A stretch of DNA of 64,000 nt from contig NZ_CVUA01000001.1 of assembly GCF_001282785.1 (NCBI RefSeq), positions 2,108,001 to 2,172,000 on the forward strand, read 5' to 3'. Below, piece after piece: positions 25,626 to 34,868 of the stretch. How positions within the stretch are numbered: the stretch's first letter is position 1; each line of letters opens with the position of its first letter. The DNA is from Halolamina sediminis. GTDB lineage: Archaea; Halobacteriota; Halobacteria; Halobacteriales; Haloferacaceae. The notes beneath the pieces were generated by a model. It had not been told where the DNA came from and made no database searches. It worked only from the letters and a program-made list of their open reading frames with translations. Position numbers and translations under genes: made by a program.

Positions 25626-27204
25626 CGGAACCAATCCCGTCCACGGCCACAGCGCCCGGCCGTACGACTGGGTGGGCGCCTGGAGCGAGAAGCGCGCCGA
25701 ACTCTCGCCGGACCGCGTCGGCCTCGTCGACGACACCACGGGGCGGGAGTTCACGTACGCCGACCTCGACGCGCGGGCGAACCGGACCGCGCGCCTGCTC
25801 TGCGACCACGGCGTCGCCGACGGCGAACGCGTCGCCGTCGTCTCCCGGAACCGCCCCGCGTTGGTCGACCTCTTTTTCGCCTGCGGGAAGACCGGCGGCG
25901 TGCTCGCCCCGCTCTCACACCGCCTCGCCGCACGGGAACTCGGTGAACTGCTCGCGAACGTCGAACCGGAACTGCTCGTGGTCGAAGCACCCTTCGCCGC
26001 AGCCGTCGAGGACGCGCTCGACCACGTCGATCTGGAGACGACCGTCCGCGCGCTGCCCGCCGAGGGGGAGCCGACGGTCGATCACCCCTCCCTGCTCGAC
26101 GAGCGACCCGCGGACGACGCGCCGGTCGAGACCGCCGACCTCTCGATGGACGACCCAGCCCTCTTTCTCCACACCGGCGGCTCGACCGGGACGCCGAAGG
26201 AGACCGTGCTGACCCACGGGGGGCTGCTCTGGAACTCGTTCAACACCATCACGGCGTGGGGACTGCGCGAGGACGACACCACGCCGATGGTGTTCCCGAT
26301 GTTCCACACCGGCGGCTGGAACGTGCTCACGCTCCCGCTGTTCCACATGGGCGGCGAGGTCCTCATCGCCCGGGAGTTCGACCCCGGCGAGGTGCTGGGG
26401 CTGGTCGAGCAGACGAACGCGTCGGTGCTCGTCGCGGTCCCCGCGGTGCTGCGGATGATGACCGAACACGACGATTGGGAGAGTACCGACCTCTCGACGC
26501 TGCGGTTCGCCAAATCCGGCGGCGGCCCGTGTCGCGACGCCGTCCTCCGCGAGTGGTGGGGCCGCGGCGTCGACCTCTCGCAGGGGTACGGGCTGACCGA
26601 GTGCGGCCCGAACAACTTCACGATGCCCGACGGCTGGCCCCGCGAGAAGGCCGACAGCGTCGGCGTGCCGGCGATGCACGTCGATGCCCGCGTCGTGGAT
26701 GACGCCGGCGAGGAAGTCGAGCAGGGCGAAGTCGGCGAGCTCGAACTCGCCTCTCCCCACGCGGCGGACCGCTACTGGGGGAACGAGAGCGAAAGCCGCG
26801 GGACGTTCGGCGCCACGGGCGACGCCGAGCACGGCTGGGTCTCCACGGGCGACCTCGTCAGCGTGGACGAGGAGGGGTACTACTACGTCGAGGGTCGGAA
26901 GAAGAACATGTTCGTCTCCGGCGGGGAGAACGTCTACCCCGCCGCCGTCGAGAACGCGCTGACCGACCACCCGAAAGTCGACGAGGCGGTCGTCGTCCCG
27001 ATCCCGGACGAGACGTGGGGCGAGGTGGGGAAGGCGGTCGTCGTCGGCGACGAGTCGCTCGGACTCGACGAACTGACCGCGTTCCTCGACGGGCGGCTGG
27101 CGTCGTTCAAACACCCGAAAGCGCTGGTGTTCGTCGACGAGATGCCGACCTCGGGACCGTCGAAGATCGACCGGACGTCCCTCAAAGAAGAGTTCGGGGA
27201 GTAG
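25615..27204 (+). CDS. Acyl-CoA synthetase (AMP-forming, class I adenylate-forming enzyme)
   Basis: 529 residues. Core motifs: LFLHTGGSTGTPKETVLTHG (phosphate-binding loop), GYGLTECGPNNF, STGDLVSVDEEGYYYVEGRK, then KNMFVSGGENVYP, and the C-terminal catalytic Lys in SGPSKIDR. Activates a carboxylic acid to its CoA thioester via an acyl-adenylate. Chain-length preference cannot be read. Neighbouring MaoC hydratase and hydrolase suggest fatty or aromatic acid breakdown. Confidence 0.93.
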   Translation: MPGNGTNPVHGHSARPYDWVGAWSEKRAELSPDRVGLVDDTTGREFTYADLDARANRTARLLCDHGVADGERVAVVSRNRPALVDLFFACGKTGGVLAPLSHRLAARELGELLANVEPELLVVEAPFAAAVEDALDHVDLETTVRALPAEGEPTVDHPSLLDERPADDAPVETADLSMDDPALFLHTGGSTGTPKETVLTHGGLLWNSFNTITAWGLREDDTTPMVFPMFHTGGWNVLTLPLFHMGGEVLIAREFDPGEVLGLVEQTNASVLVAVPAVLRMMTEHDDWESTDLSTLRFAKSGGGPCRDAVLREWWGRGVDLSQGYGLTECGPNNFTMPDGWPREKADSVGVPAMHVDARVVDDAGEEVEQGEVGELELASPHAADRYWGNESESRGTFGATGDAEHGWVSTGDLVSVDEEGYYYVEGRKKNMFVSGGENVYPAAVENALTDHPKVDEAVVVPIPDETWGEVGKAVVVGDESLGLDELTAFLDGRLASFKHPKALVFVDEMPTSGPSKIDRTSLKEEFGE

Positions 27205-27291
27205 CTGTCGGGAGCCCAAAACCGGTGTTCGTCACCGCGGTCTCCCGGAACGCCCCGGGCGAGACTGCCCGACGCCGGCGGCAGCCCCCGT

Positions 27292-27711
27292 TCACCGGGC
27301 CACGATGACGGGGACCGGCGACCGGCGGAACACTTTCTGGGTGACGTTCCCGACGACCAGTCGGTCGGCCATCGAGCCACCGTGGGTGCCGATAACGACC
27401 GCGTCGAACTCGTCGGCCCTGTTCAAAATCGCCCGAGCCGGATGGCCCAGTTCGATGATGGTGGAGATCTCGACGTCGTACTCGGCGGCGAGGTCCCGGG
27501 CGTCGTCGAACAGCTCCTCCGCCTGTTCTTCGGCGGCCGCTTCGAGGTCATCCGCGAGCGCGAGCGACGTCGCTGCCGTCCCCCACGGCGACGGTCCGCC
27601 CAAGACGTGTATGACGGTGATGTCCGCGTCCGGATGGTTCTCGAGGGCGTACTCGAGCGCTCGCCGGGCCATCTCCGAGTCGTCCATCGGAACGAGAACC
27701 TGAGAGATCAC
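27292..27711 (-). CDS. Universal stress protein (UspA family)
   Basis: 139 residues. Begins MISQVLVPMDDSEMARRALE and ends with the ATP-binding motif VIGTHGGSMADRLVVGNVTQ and VFRRSPVPVIVAR, so it belongs to the nucleotide-binding Usp class. Stand-alone gene between the convergent acyl-CoA synthetase and an upstream SDR gene on the same strand. Confidence 0.94.
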   Translation of the reverse strand: MISQVLVPMDDSEMARRALEYALENHPDADITVIHVLGGPSPWGTAATSLALADDLEAAAEEQAEELFDDARDLAAEYDVEISTIIELGHPARAILNRADEFDAVVIGTHGGSMADRLVVGNVTQKVFRRSPVPVIVAR

Positions 27712-27855
27712 GTGTCGAGTAGGGCAGGCTACGCATAAAGTGGTACTCCCGCGCCGCCGCGTCGTCGACGCCGACGGGGAGGGACTCCGAGACGCCGTAC
27801 GGAACGCATCGGCGCTCGTTGAACAGTTCCCGTCCCGGTTACCGACCGGCTGCTC

Positions 27856-28716
27856 TCACTCGTACGTCCCCGTCATCCCGCCGTCGAACAGCAGATCCCC
27901 GCCGTTGAGGTGTTTCGCGTGCTTCGAGAAGCCGAACACGAACAAGTTCGCGACCTCGACAGGGCTCATCATTCGCTTCGTCCGCGACTGTCCGAGCATC
28001 ACGTCCTCGACCACTTCCTGCTCGGTCAGACCGCGCTGTTCAGCGGTGTCCGGAATCTGCCCGGTCACAAGCGGCGTCGAGACGTACCCCGTCGACACCG
28101 AGAACGCCCGCACGTCGCCGTCACCCTCGGCCGCTAAGGACTGCGTGAGCCCCCGAATGCCGAACTTACAGACGTTGTACGCCACTTTGTCGCTCGTCGT
28201 GTAGTGGCCGTGGACCGACGCCATGTTCCCGACCGCGCCGCCGCCGGCCTCGCGCATGTGCGGGAACGCATGCTTGGACAGCAGCGTGGGCGCGCGGAGC
28301 ATCACCCGCTGCATCAGGTCGTACTTTTCGGCAGGGAACTCCTCGATCGGCGCGACGTGCTGGAGCCCCGCGACGTTCGCGAGGAAGCGCAGATCGCCGT
28401 ACTCCGCCGCGGTGTCGACGACCCGCTCGATGTCGTCGTCCTCGGTCAGATCCCCTTCGATCGTGTGGATCGCGCCCGGCGCGTCAAGGTCGGCTCCGCG
28501 GTCGGTGGTGTCGGCGAGGCCGTCGGCGTCCACGTCGGCCGCGGCGACGGTGCAGCCGTTGGCCGCCAGCGCGACCGCGACCGCGCGGCCGATTCCCGAG
28601 GCCGCGCCGGTGACCAGTGCGACCGAATCGGCGGCGTAGCGGTCGTCGTCGGCCTCGAGAACGTTCGCGGCGGTGAGGTCCGGGCCGTCGGCGCCCGGGG
28701 TGGGGTCGTCGGTCAT
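27856..28716 (-). CDS. Short-chain dehydrogenase/reductase
   Basis: 286 residues. Cofactor motif VALVTGAASGIGRAVAVALA, NAG-equivalent FLANVAGLQHVAP, catalytic Tyr and Lys in AYNVCKFGIRGL preceded by the Ser region NMASVHGHYTT, and the C-terminal LFDGGMTGTYE. Probably NAD(H)-dependent; resembles 3-hydroxybutyrate-type dehydrogenases in layout but substrate is not provable. The start at 28716 (MTDDPTPG) is preferred to the longer reading. It diverges from the HTH-10 regulator with which it shares a 129-base control region. Confidence 0.88.
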   Translation of the reverse strand: MTDDPTPGADGPDLTAANVLEADDDRYAADSVALVTGAASGIGRAVAVALAANGCTVAAADVDADGLADTTDRGADLDAPGAIHTIEGDLTEDDDIERVVDTAAEYGDLRFLANVAGLQHVAPIEEFPAEKYDLMQRVMLRAPTLLSKHAFPHMREAGGGAVGNMASVHGHYTTSDKVAYNVCKFGIRGLTQSLAAEGDGDVRAFSVSTGYVSTPLVTGQIPDTAEQRGLTEQEVVEDVMLGQSRTKRMMSPVEVANLFVFGFSKHAKHLNGGDLLFDGGMTGTYE

Positions 28717-28845
28717 GGGGAAGGACAGTCCCCGAACCATCCAATAAGGGAGGGTTCAGGTATGAACCCGGTCCCACGGAAGGATCCGCCCACGGAAACC
28801 CTTAACACGGAACCAGAGAATCGTTCATGATAGTACAGCTCCCCC

Positions 28846-29547
28846 ATGATCGACATCGCACTCGATATGCGGCAGTACGACTGCCCGTTCATCGACACGA
28901 CGGACGACGCCGAACTGAGCTTCGCCGCCTCCTACTGGGAGTTCAACCCCGCGGCCGGGGAGCTCGAGACCCGGATGGTCGTCGAGGCGCCGGACCGCCA
29001 CGAGCTCGATCAGGGGCTGTCGATGCTCCGCGAGCACCGGGGGATGGAAGGGTTCGACCTGCTCGCCAAGCGCGACGGGGCGGCCCGCATCCGGACCACG
29101 ATCCAGGAGACCAGTGCGATGAGCACGATCCGGCAGAACGATGGCTACGTCACCGGCCCGTTCTACATCGAGGACGGCCGCGAGACGTGGCACGTCGGCT
29201 TCGACAACGACGGGCTCGCCGACGGCGCGCTCGCGGGGCTGGAGCGCAACAACGACTTCTCGGTGCTCTCCCGGGAGGACACTAGCATCCCGGAGATCTC
29301 CGAGCTGATGAGCAACGCCGGCGCGGCGATGACGCTGATAAACGGCTGTCGGGAGCTCTCCGAGACGGAGCGCGAGACGCTCGAAACCGCGGTCGAGGGG
29401 GGGTACTTCGAGAGCCCGCGCGGCGCGACGCTGGGCGATCTGGCCGACGAGTTCGACGTCTCCAAGCCCGCGGCGTCGAAGAACCTCCGTCGCGCCGAGC
29501 GGAAGCTGATCGATCGGGTGGTCGACGCACTGGGAGAGCTGGAGTAG
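28846..29547 (+). CDS. HTH-10 (bacterio-opsin-activator-type) transcription regulator
   Basis: 233 residues. The N-terminal sensor-like half begins MIDIALDMRQYDCPFIDTT; the C-terminal helix-turn-helix of the HTH-10 family is visible as LSETERETLETAVEGGYFES followed by LGDLADEFDVSKPAASKNLR. Haloarchaeal proteins of this type control nearby metabolic genes. Placed between the divergent SDR gene and the Liv-type transporter operon, so both are candidate targets. Confidence 0.9.
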   Translation: MIDIALDMRQYDCPFIDTTDDAELSFAASYWEFNPAAGELETRMVVEAPDRHELDQGLSMLREHRGMEGFDLLAKRDGAARIRTTIQETSAMSTIRQNDGYVTGPFYIEDGRETWHVGFDNDGLADGALAGLERNNDFSVLSREDTSIPEISELMSNAGAAMTLINGCRELSETERETLETAVEGGYFESPRGATLGDLADEFDVSKPAASKNLRRAERKLIDRVVDALGELE

Positions 29548-29563
29548 CGGCCCGAACGCCGGC

Positions 29564-29582
29564 GATATTTACATGTTAACCC
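29564..29582 (+). promoter_or_regulatory. TATA-like element upstream of the Liv operon
   Basis: The AT-rich tatttacatgttaacc sequence lies in the short gap between the HTH-10 gene and the substrate-binding protein gene, some 40-55 bases before its ATG. It is the only AT-rich stretch in the gap and so the likely operon promoter. Confidence 0.45.
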
Positions 29583-29619
29583 GCCCATCCATGGTGGGAG
29601 AGAACCTCACACTGAGGAT

Positions 29620-30960
29620 ATGGCGCGAAAGCTATCGCGGCGAGGCATGCTTCGAGCGACCGGCGTTGCCGGCGTCGCCGGGCTCGCAGGCTGTACAGGC
29701 GCACTGAGTGGCGGCAGCGGCATGAGCATCGGCGTGCTCCAGCCGGTCTCCGGTGACCTCGGCTACTACGGGAAGCAGGCGCTCTGGGGGTTCTTCTCCG
29801 GAATGGCCTACAAGGGCGACACCGACCCGATCGAGGAGTCGACCACGGGGAGCTACACCGTGACCGCCGGCGACACCGAGTACGAACTGATCGTCCGTGA
29901 CACGCAGTTCAGCGCGGACACCGCCCAGTCGGCGGCGACCGACCTCGTGGAGAACGAGGACGTGGACATGCTCTTTGGCACCGCGTCCTCCGGCGCGGCG
30001 ACCCGCGTGATCGACACGGTCGTCGACACCGCGGAGGTGCCGTTCATGGCCGGTCCCGCGGCGTCGGCCGGCATCACCTCGAACGAGGGCACGTGTTCCG
30101 ATCTCGTATTCCGGGCCTCCGAGAACACGGCGATGGACGCCCGCTCCGGCGGGAAGTACGTCGCGACCGAGACCGACATCTCGTCGGTGTACCTGTTCGG
30201 CGCCGACTACTCGTTCGGTCGCGCGGTCGTCAACAACTACGAGCAGGTGCTCGCGAACAACGGCGTGGAGATCCTCGACAAGCGCTTCGTCCCGCAGGGG
30301 TACAGCGAGTGGGACGGGCTGCTCCAGAACGCCGAGGACGCTGGCGCCGACGGCGTCGTCGGCGGGTTCACCGTCTCGACGCTCCCGCAGATGTTCACGG
30401 CCTACCTCCAGGGCGACTACAGCTACTCCGTCTTCGGCGGGCTGGCGACACAGGTCACCAGTCAGGTCGTCGGGCAGACGCTCCAGCAGGCGCTCGGCGA
30501 GCCGCTCACACAGGAGAAGCTCGACAACTCCGGGCTCGGCCCGTTCACGACGCGCTACCACTGGAACCAGTACGACAACGAGATCAACAGCTCGTTCGTC
30601 GACTCCTACACGAGCGCCTACGGCGTCGTGCCGGACCTGTTCACGTCGGGGACGTTCACCGCGGCCTCCGCGATCGTCCAAGCCGTCGAGGAGTCCGGCT
30701 CCACGAGCGGCAGCGACGTGGCCGGCGCGCTCCGGGGGATGACGGTCACGGACACGCCCAAAGGCGAGAACGGCTACACGTTCCAGGAGTACAACAACCA
30801 GGCCCGCTCGGCCATGACGGTCGCGAACCTCGCACCCACGAGCGACGAGTGGGCCGAGAACTGGGACGCCGCGATCCAGCCCGGCGAGCCCCTCGCGACG
30901 ATCGGCAAGGGCGAGACCACGATCCCCGCCGACGCGCCGGGGATGAACTGCTCGCTGTAG
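29620..30960 (+). CDS. ABC transporter substrate-binding lipoprotein (LivK/amide type)
   Basis: 446 residues. Tat-type lipoprotein signal: KLSRRGMLRATG followed by the lipobox LAGC near residue 25, so it is predicted to be exported folded and lipid-anchored outside. The mature part is a periplasmic-binding type I fold: SIGVLQPVSGDLGYYGKQA, LIVRDTQFSADTAQSAATDL and FMAGPAASAGITS. The family binds branched-chain amino acids, urea or short amides. First gene of a five-gene operon ending in a KAS III-like enzyme. Ligand unknown. Confidence 0.92.
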   Translation: MARKLSRRGMLRATGVAGVAGLAGCTGALSGGSGMSIGVLQPVSGDLGYYGKQALWGFFSGMAYKGDTDPIEESTTGSYTVTAGDTEYELIVRDTQFSADTAQSAATDLVENEDVDMLFGTASSGAATRVIDTVVDTAEVPFMAGPAASAGITSNEGTCSDLVFRASENTAMDARSGGKYVATETDISSVYLFGADYSFGRAVVNNYEQVLANNGVEILDKRFVPQGYSEWDGLLQNAEDAGADGVVGGFTVSTLPQMFTAYLQGDYSYSVFGGLATQVTSQVVGQTLQQALGEPLTQEKLDNSGLGPFTTRYHWNQYDNEINSSFVDSYTSAYGVVPDLFTSGTFTAASAIVQAVEESGSTSGSDVAGALRGMTVTDTPKGENGYTFQEYNNQARSAMTVANLAPTSDEWAENWDAAIQPGEPLATIGKGETTIPADAPGMNCSL

Positions 30961-31791
30961 ATGCTCCGCACCGCCGGACTGACCAAGAACTTCGGCGGCC
31001 TCACCGCCGTCGATGACGTCGACTTTCGGCTCCGGGAAGGCGAGCTCTGTTCGCTGATCGGCCCCAACGGCGCCGGGAAGACGACGTTCTTCGACCTGCT
31101 GACGGGCGCGCTCGAACCCACGGCCGGCAGCATCGAACTCCGCCGGGACGGCGAGTGGGAGTCGCTCACCGACGCTGATCCCGCGGCGGTCGCGCAGGCG
31201 GGAGTCCACCGATCGTACCAGATTACGAACGTGTTCCCCGAACGGACCGTGCTTGAGAACGTCCGGGTGGCCGCACAGGCCGCCGGCGAGAACGCCTGGA
31301 AGGGGTGGCGAAACGCCAACACGTTCGAGGAGCACATCGAGGAAGCCCACAGGATCCTCGACCGCGTGGGCCTCGACGCGCTGGCGGACCGTCCGGCGAG
31401 CGCGCTCGCCCACGGCGAGAAGCGCCAACTGGAGGTCGGCATCGCGCTCGCGGGCGACCCCGACGTGCTGTTGCTCGACGAGCCCAACGCCGGCGTCTCC
31501 AGCGAGAGCGTCGACGACATCATCGACCTGATCGCCGACGTGGCGACGGATCACGCGGTGTTGCTCGTCGAGCACAACATGGACATCGTGATGAACGTCT
31601 CCGACCGCATCGTCGTGCTGAACCAGGGCGCAGTCATCGCCGACGACGAGCCCGCGGCCGTGCGGGACGACCCCGCGGTGCAGCGGGCGTACCTCGGCGG
31701 CTACGGGGTGGACGACGAGGCGGCCCCCACGACCAGTGGAGCGACGAGCGATACTGAGACCGACGACGACGAGGAGGTGGCCGGCGCGTGA
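30961..31791 (+). CDS. ABC transporter ATPase, LivG type
   Basis: 276 residues. Walker A LIGPNGAGKTTFFDLLTG, the QSSR-equivalent RSYQITNVFPERTVLENVRV, signature ALAHGEKRQLEVGIALA and Walker B VLLLDEPNAGVS. Pairs with the LivF-type ATPase. The gene starts directly at the stop of the binding-protein gene, and its own stop overlaps the next start. A low-complexity acidic tail follows the ATPase domain. Confidence 0.93.
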   Translation: MLRTAGLTKNFGGLTAVDDVDFRLREGELCSLIGPNGAGKTTFFDLLTGALEPTAGSIELRRDGEWESLTDADPAAVAQAGVHRSYQITNVFPERTVLENVRVAAQAAGENAWKGWRNANTFEEHIEEAHRILDRVGLDALADRPASALAHGEKRQLEVGIALAGDPDVLLLDEPNAGVSSESVDDIIDLIADVATDHAVLLVEHNMDIVMNVSDRIVVLNQGAVIADDEPAAVRDDPAVQRAYLGGYGVDDEAAPTTSGATSDTETDDDEEVAGA

Positions 31792-32486
31792 GCCTGCTCG
31801 AACTCGACGGCGTCGAGACGTACTACGGCGAGAGCCACATCCTCGAAGGCGTCGACCTCGAAGTCGAGGAGGGCGAGGTGGTCGCGCTGATGGGTCGCAA
31901 CGGCGTCGGCAAGACGACGACGCTGCGGAGCATCCTCCAGCTCACCCCGCCCCGCGAGGGGTCGATCCGCTACCGGGGCGAGGAGCTGGTCGGGAAGGAG
32001 ACCCACGAGGTCGCCGACGCCGGCGTTGGGTGGATCCCCGAGGACCGCCGGATGTTCAGCCAGCTCACCGTCGAGGAGAACGTCCGCATCGCCGTGCCGA
32101 AAGGGTCAGACGTGCAGGCGGGGCTGGAGCTCGCGTGGGACGCGTTCCCCGACCTCGAAGAGATTCGTGACCGCGACGCCGGCGACCTCTCCGGCGGGCA
32201 GCAGCAGATGCTCGCGATCGCTCGCGGGCTGGTCGGCGGGAACGACCTACTGCTGGTCGACGAGCCCAGCGAGGGGCTGGCGCCGCTGATCGTCGAGGCC
32301 GTCCACGACGCGCTCGAAGCAGTGGCCGGCGAGACGACGATCCTGCTGGTCGAGCAGAACCTCCCGATGGCGCTCGACCTCGCGGACCGTTTCTACGTAC
32401 TGGACCACGGCGTCGTCGTCGACAGCGGCGACGCCGACGAGGTGTCGACCGACTCCGAACGGCTCAGGAGGCATCTCTCGGCATGA
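31788..32486 (+). CDS. ABC transporter ATPase, LivF type
   Basis: 232 residues. GTG start overlaps the LivG stop. Walker A LMGRNGVGKTTTLRSILQL, signature LSGGQQQMLAIARGLVGG and Walker B LLVDEPSEGLAPLIVEAV. Second nucleotide-binding subunit of the transporter. Confidence 0.93.
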   Translation: MSLLELDGVETYYGESHILEGVDLEVEEGEVVALMGRNGVGKTTTLRSILQLTPPREGSIRYRGEELVGKETHEVADAGVGWIPEDRRMFSQLTVEENVRIAVPKGSDVQAGLELAWDAFPDLEEIRDRDAGDLSGGQQQMLAIARGLVGGNDLLLVDEPSEGLAPLIVEAVHDALEAVAGETTILLVEQNLPMALDLADRFYVLDHGVVVDSGDADEVSTDSERLRRHLSA

Positions 32487-33496
32487 CGGGGGCCGTACTC
32501 ACACCCCTGATCGTCGACGCGCTGGGGGAGTTCCTCCGGCTCGGGACGCTGTCGGAGGTGTTCGTGAACGGGCTGTCGAAGGCCGCGCTGTACGCGATGA
32601 TCGCGAGCGGGCTGACGCTGGTGTTCGGGCTGCTGGGCGTGCTCAACTTCGCCCACGGCTCCTTTACGATGCTCGGCGCCTACCTCGGCGGGCTGGTGAT
32701 GGTGGTGCTGGTCGGGAGCGCGACGGGCGACCTCGCCCGCGTGCTGTTCTTCCTCGTCGGCACGCTGTTCGTGTTCGCCGCCATCGGCGCGCTGGGCGGC
32801 GCCGTCGAGGTGGGGCTGATCCGCCAGCTGTACGACCGCCCGCCGATCTACCAGATCCTGCTGACGTTCGGGCTGGCGCTCGTGCTCGACGAGGCGGCCC
32901 GCATCGTCGTCTCGTTCTACGGCATCCAGCCGATCACCGACTGGCGTGACGCGCTGGGGACGAAGCCGGCGTTCATGGTCGAGAACCTCTCGTTCGCCGG
33001 GCTCTCGGTGTCGCCGCTGGCGCTGTTCCAGATCGCCTTCGGCACGGTCACGATCGGCGCCGTCTGGGTGTTCCTGACCCAGACGCGCTACGGGATGGTG
33101 GTCCGGGCCGGCAGCGAGGACGACGAGATGACCGCCGCACTGGGGATCGACGTGAACCGCGTGTTCACCACCGTGTTCGCGCTCGGCTCCGCGATCGCCG
33201 GCGTCGCCGGCATGCTGCTGATGTGGGACCCCGTCTGGGGGGCGAGCCTGCCGCTGGCACACGAGACGCTGCTGCCCGCGTTCGTCGTCGTGATCGTCGG
33301 CGGCCTCGGCACGTTCCGGGGCACCGTCGTCGCGGCCGGGCTCGTGGGTATGGTCGACGCGACGATGACGTGGTGGTTCCAGAACGCGATCACCTTCACC
33401 GGTCTCCCCGAGATGATGATCTTCCTCGTACTCGTGCTGACGCTGATCGTGCGGCCACAGGGACTGTTCGGCGTCGAGGAGGTGGGCGGCCATTAG
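32483..33496 (+). CDS. ABC transporter permease, LivH type
   Basis: 337 residues with about eight transmembrane helices. Family features include NGLSKAALYAMIASGLTLVF, GLLGVLNFAHGSFTMLGAYL (the conserved Asn-Phe-Ala-His-Gly) and AGVAGMLLMWDPVWGASLPL. Overlaps LivF by four bases. Confidence 0.93.
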   Translation: MTGAVLTPLIVDALGEFLRLGTLSEVFVNGLSKAALYAMIASGLTLVFGLLGVLNFAHGSFTMLGAYLGGLVMVVLVGSATGDLARVLFFLVGTLFVFAAIGALGGAVEVGLIRQLYDRPPIYQILLTFGLALVLDEAARIVVSFYGIQPITDWRDALGTKPAFMVENLSFAGLSVSPLALFQIAFGTVTIGAVWVFLTQTRYGMVVRAGSEDDEMTAALGIDVNRVFTTVFALGSAIAGVAGMLLMWDPVWGASLPLAHETLLPAFVVVIVGGLGTFRGTVVAAGLVGMVDATMTWWFQNAITFTGLPEMMIFLVLVLTLIVRPQGLFGVEEVGGH

Positions 33497-34847
33497 CTCT
33501 CCCACCGAGGGCGGCAGCGCCGACGATCTCGGCGCCGATCCGCCAGACGAGGACGACCCGGCCGCACCCGAGGAGGGTACCATTGCGGCCGCCAGCGGGC
33601 GCGAGTGGTGGCGGCGCTACCTCCGGGAGCACACCGCCCACGCGCTGGTCGTGGCGGCGTTCGCGCTGTACCCGTTCCTCTACGCACTGCTGGCTGCCTC
33701 GCCGCTCGGTACGGAGGTCGAGACGCTGCTGCCCCGCGTCGAGACGATGGTCACGGTGTTCTACTTCGGCCTGTTCGCGATGTCGTTCGACTTCGTTTCG
33801 GGCTACACCGGCTACCTCTCCTTCGGCCACGCCATCTTCTACGGCACGGGCGCGTACTTCGTCGTGCTCGCGGCCAACGGGCAGATACCGCTGCTCGCGC
33901 CGGGGACGCCCTTCATGTTCCTACTGCTGCTGGCGGGGCTGCTCGCGGTCGTCATCGCGCTCGCGATCGGTGCGCTCTCCTTCCGACTCTCGGGAGTGTA
34001 CTTCGCGATGATCACACTCGGGTTCGCACAGGTCGCGTACGTGTTCGTCCGCGGCTGGGACTACGTGAGCGAGAACCCGCGGGACGGCGCCGCCGTCTCG
34101 ACCGATGTCCACCCCGACGGGTTCGACGTTGGGGTGCCCGGCGTCGACGCACTCAACCTCGAGATCGGTCGGCTGACCGGCGACAGCGTGGAGCTACTGT
34201 TCGTCGAACTCGGCGGCACCGAGGTGTCCTACTACATGGTCGGACTGGTGGTGCTCGTCTGCTACCTCGCGATGCAGCGGCTGATCCACTCGCCGTTCGG
34301 CACGGTGCTGCTGGCGATCCGCGAGAACGAGGAGCGCGCCGAGGCGGTGGGGTACGACCCGTTCCGGTTCAAGCTGGCGGCGTTCGCGATCAGTGGCTTC
34401 TTCGCCGCGATCGCGGGAGGCCTGATGGGCGGCTACGGCCGCTCGGTCGCCCCGGACAACTCGATGTACTTCCTCGTCACCGGCGACGCGCTGCTGGCGT
34501 CGATCATCGGCGGCTTCGGCACGCTCGCCGGCCCGCTGTACGGCCGGCTGTTCGACGAGACCGTCCGGGAGTTCCTCTCGAAGCGGGGCTCCGGCGGCGG
34601 GCTGCTGCCGTACCTCCGAGAGCACCTCCCGGCGAGCGTGATCGAGGCCGACCTCGTCGGCGGGCTCACCGTCGGCGGCGCCATCGAGACGTTCCTCAAC
34701 GGCCACGCCAGCCTCTACATCGGCGTGATCTTCGTGCTGTTCGTGCTGTACGTCCCGAACGGCCTGCTCGGCACCGTCCGTGACCGCCTCGGCGGCACGG
34801 TCGCGAAACGGCTCCCCGACTCCCTCGACCGCTACCGGCGCGGCTGA
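33492..34847 (+). CDS. ABC transporter permease, LivM type; start codon uncertain
   Basis: The conserved permease body is clear: MVTVFYFGLFAMSFDFVSGY, TGYLSFGHAIFYGTGAYFVV, FRLSGVYFAMITLGFAQVAY and AGGLMGGYGRSVAP. The first good start codon is GTG at 33651, but it lies inside the first hydrophobic helix (HALVVAAFALYPFLYALLAA). The open frame continues upstream 53 codons with an acidic, halophile-like sequence (EGGSADDLGADPPDEDDPAA) and reaches ATT at 33492, which overlaps the livH stop. No ATG, GTG or TTG lies between. Start is therefore either the rare ATT or the GTG at 33651. Confidence 0.88.
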   Translation: MSSPTEGGSADDLGADPPDEDDPAAPEEGTIAAASGREWWRRYLREHTAHALVVAAFALYPFLYALLAASPLGTEVETLLPRVETMVTVFYFGLFAMSFDFVSGYTGYLSFGHAIFYGTGAYFVVLAANGQIPLLAPGTPFMFLLLLAGLLAVVIALAIGALSFRLSGVYFAMITLGFAQVAYVFVRGWDYVSENPRDGAAVSTDVHPDGFDVGVPGVDALNLEIGRLTGDSVELLFVELGGTEVSYYMVGLVVLVCYLAMQRLIHSPFGTVLLAIRENEERAEAVGYDPFRFKLAAFAISGFFAAIAGGLMGGYGRSVAPDNSMYFLVTGDALLASIIGGFGTLAGPLYGRLFDETVREFLSKRGSGGGLLPYLREHLPASVIEADLVGGLTVGGAIETFLNGHASLYIGVIFVLFVLYVPNGLLGTVRDRLGGTVAKRLPDSLDRYRRG

Positions 34848-34868
34848 CCGGTGGCGACTCTCGACTCA

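Noticed and set aside
29632-31575. 647-residue minus-strand reading frame opposite the Liv binding protein and ATPase
   Set aside because: It mirrors two well-supported genes, has low-complexity Arg/Val/Asp composition and no recognisable motif.
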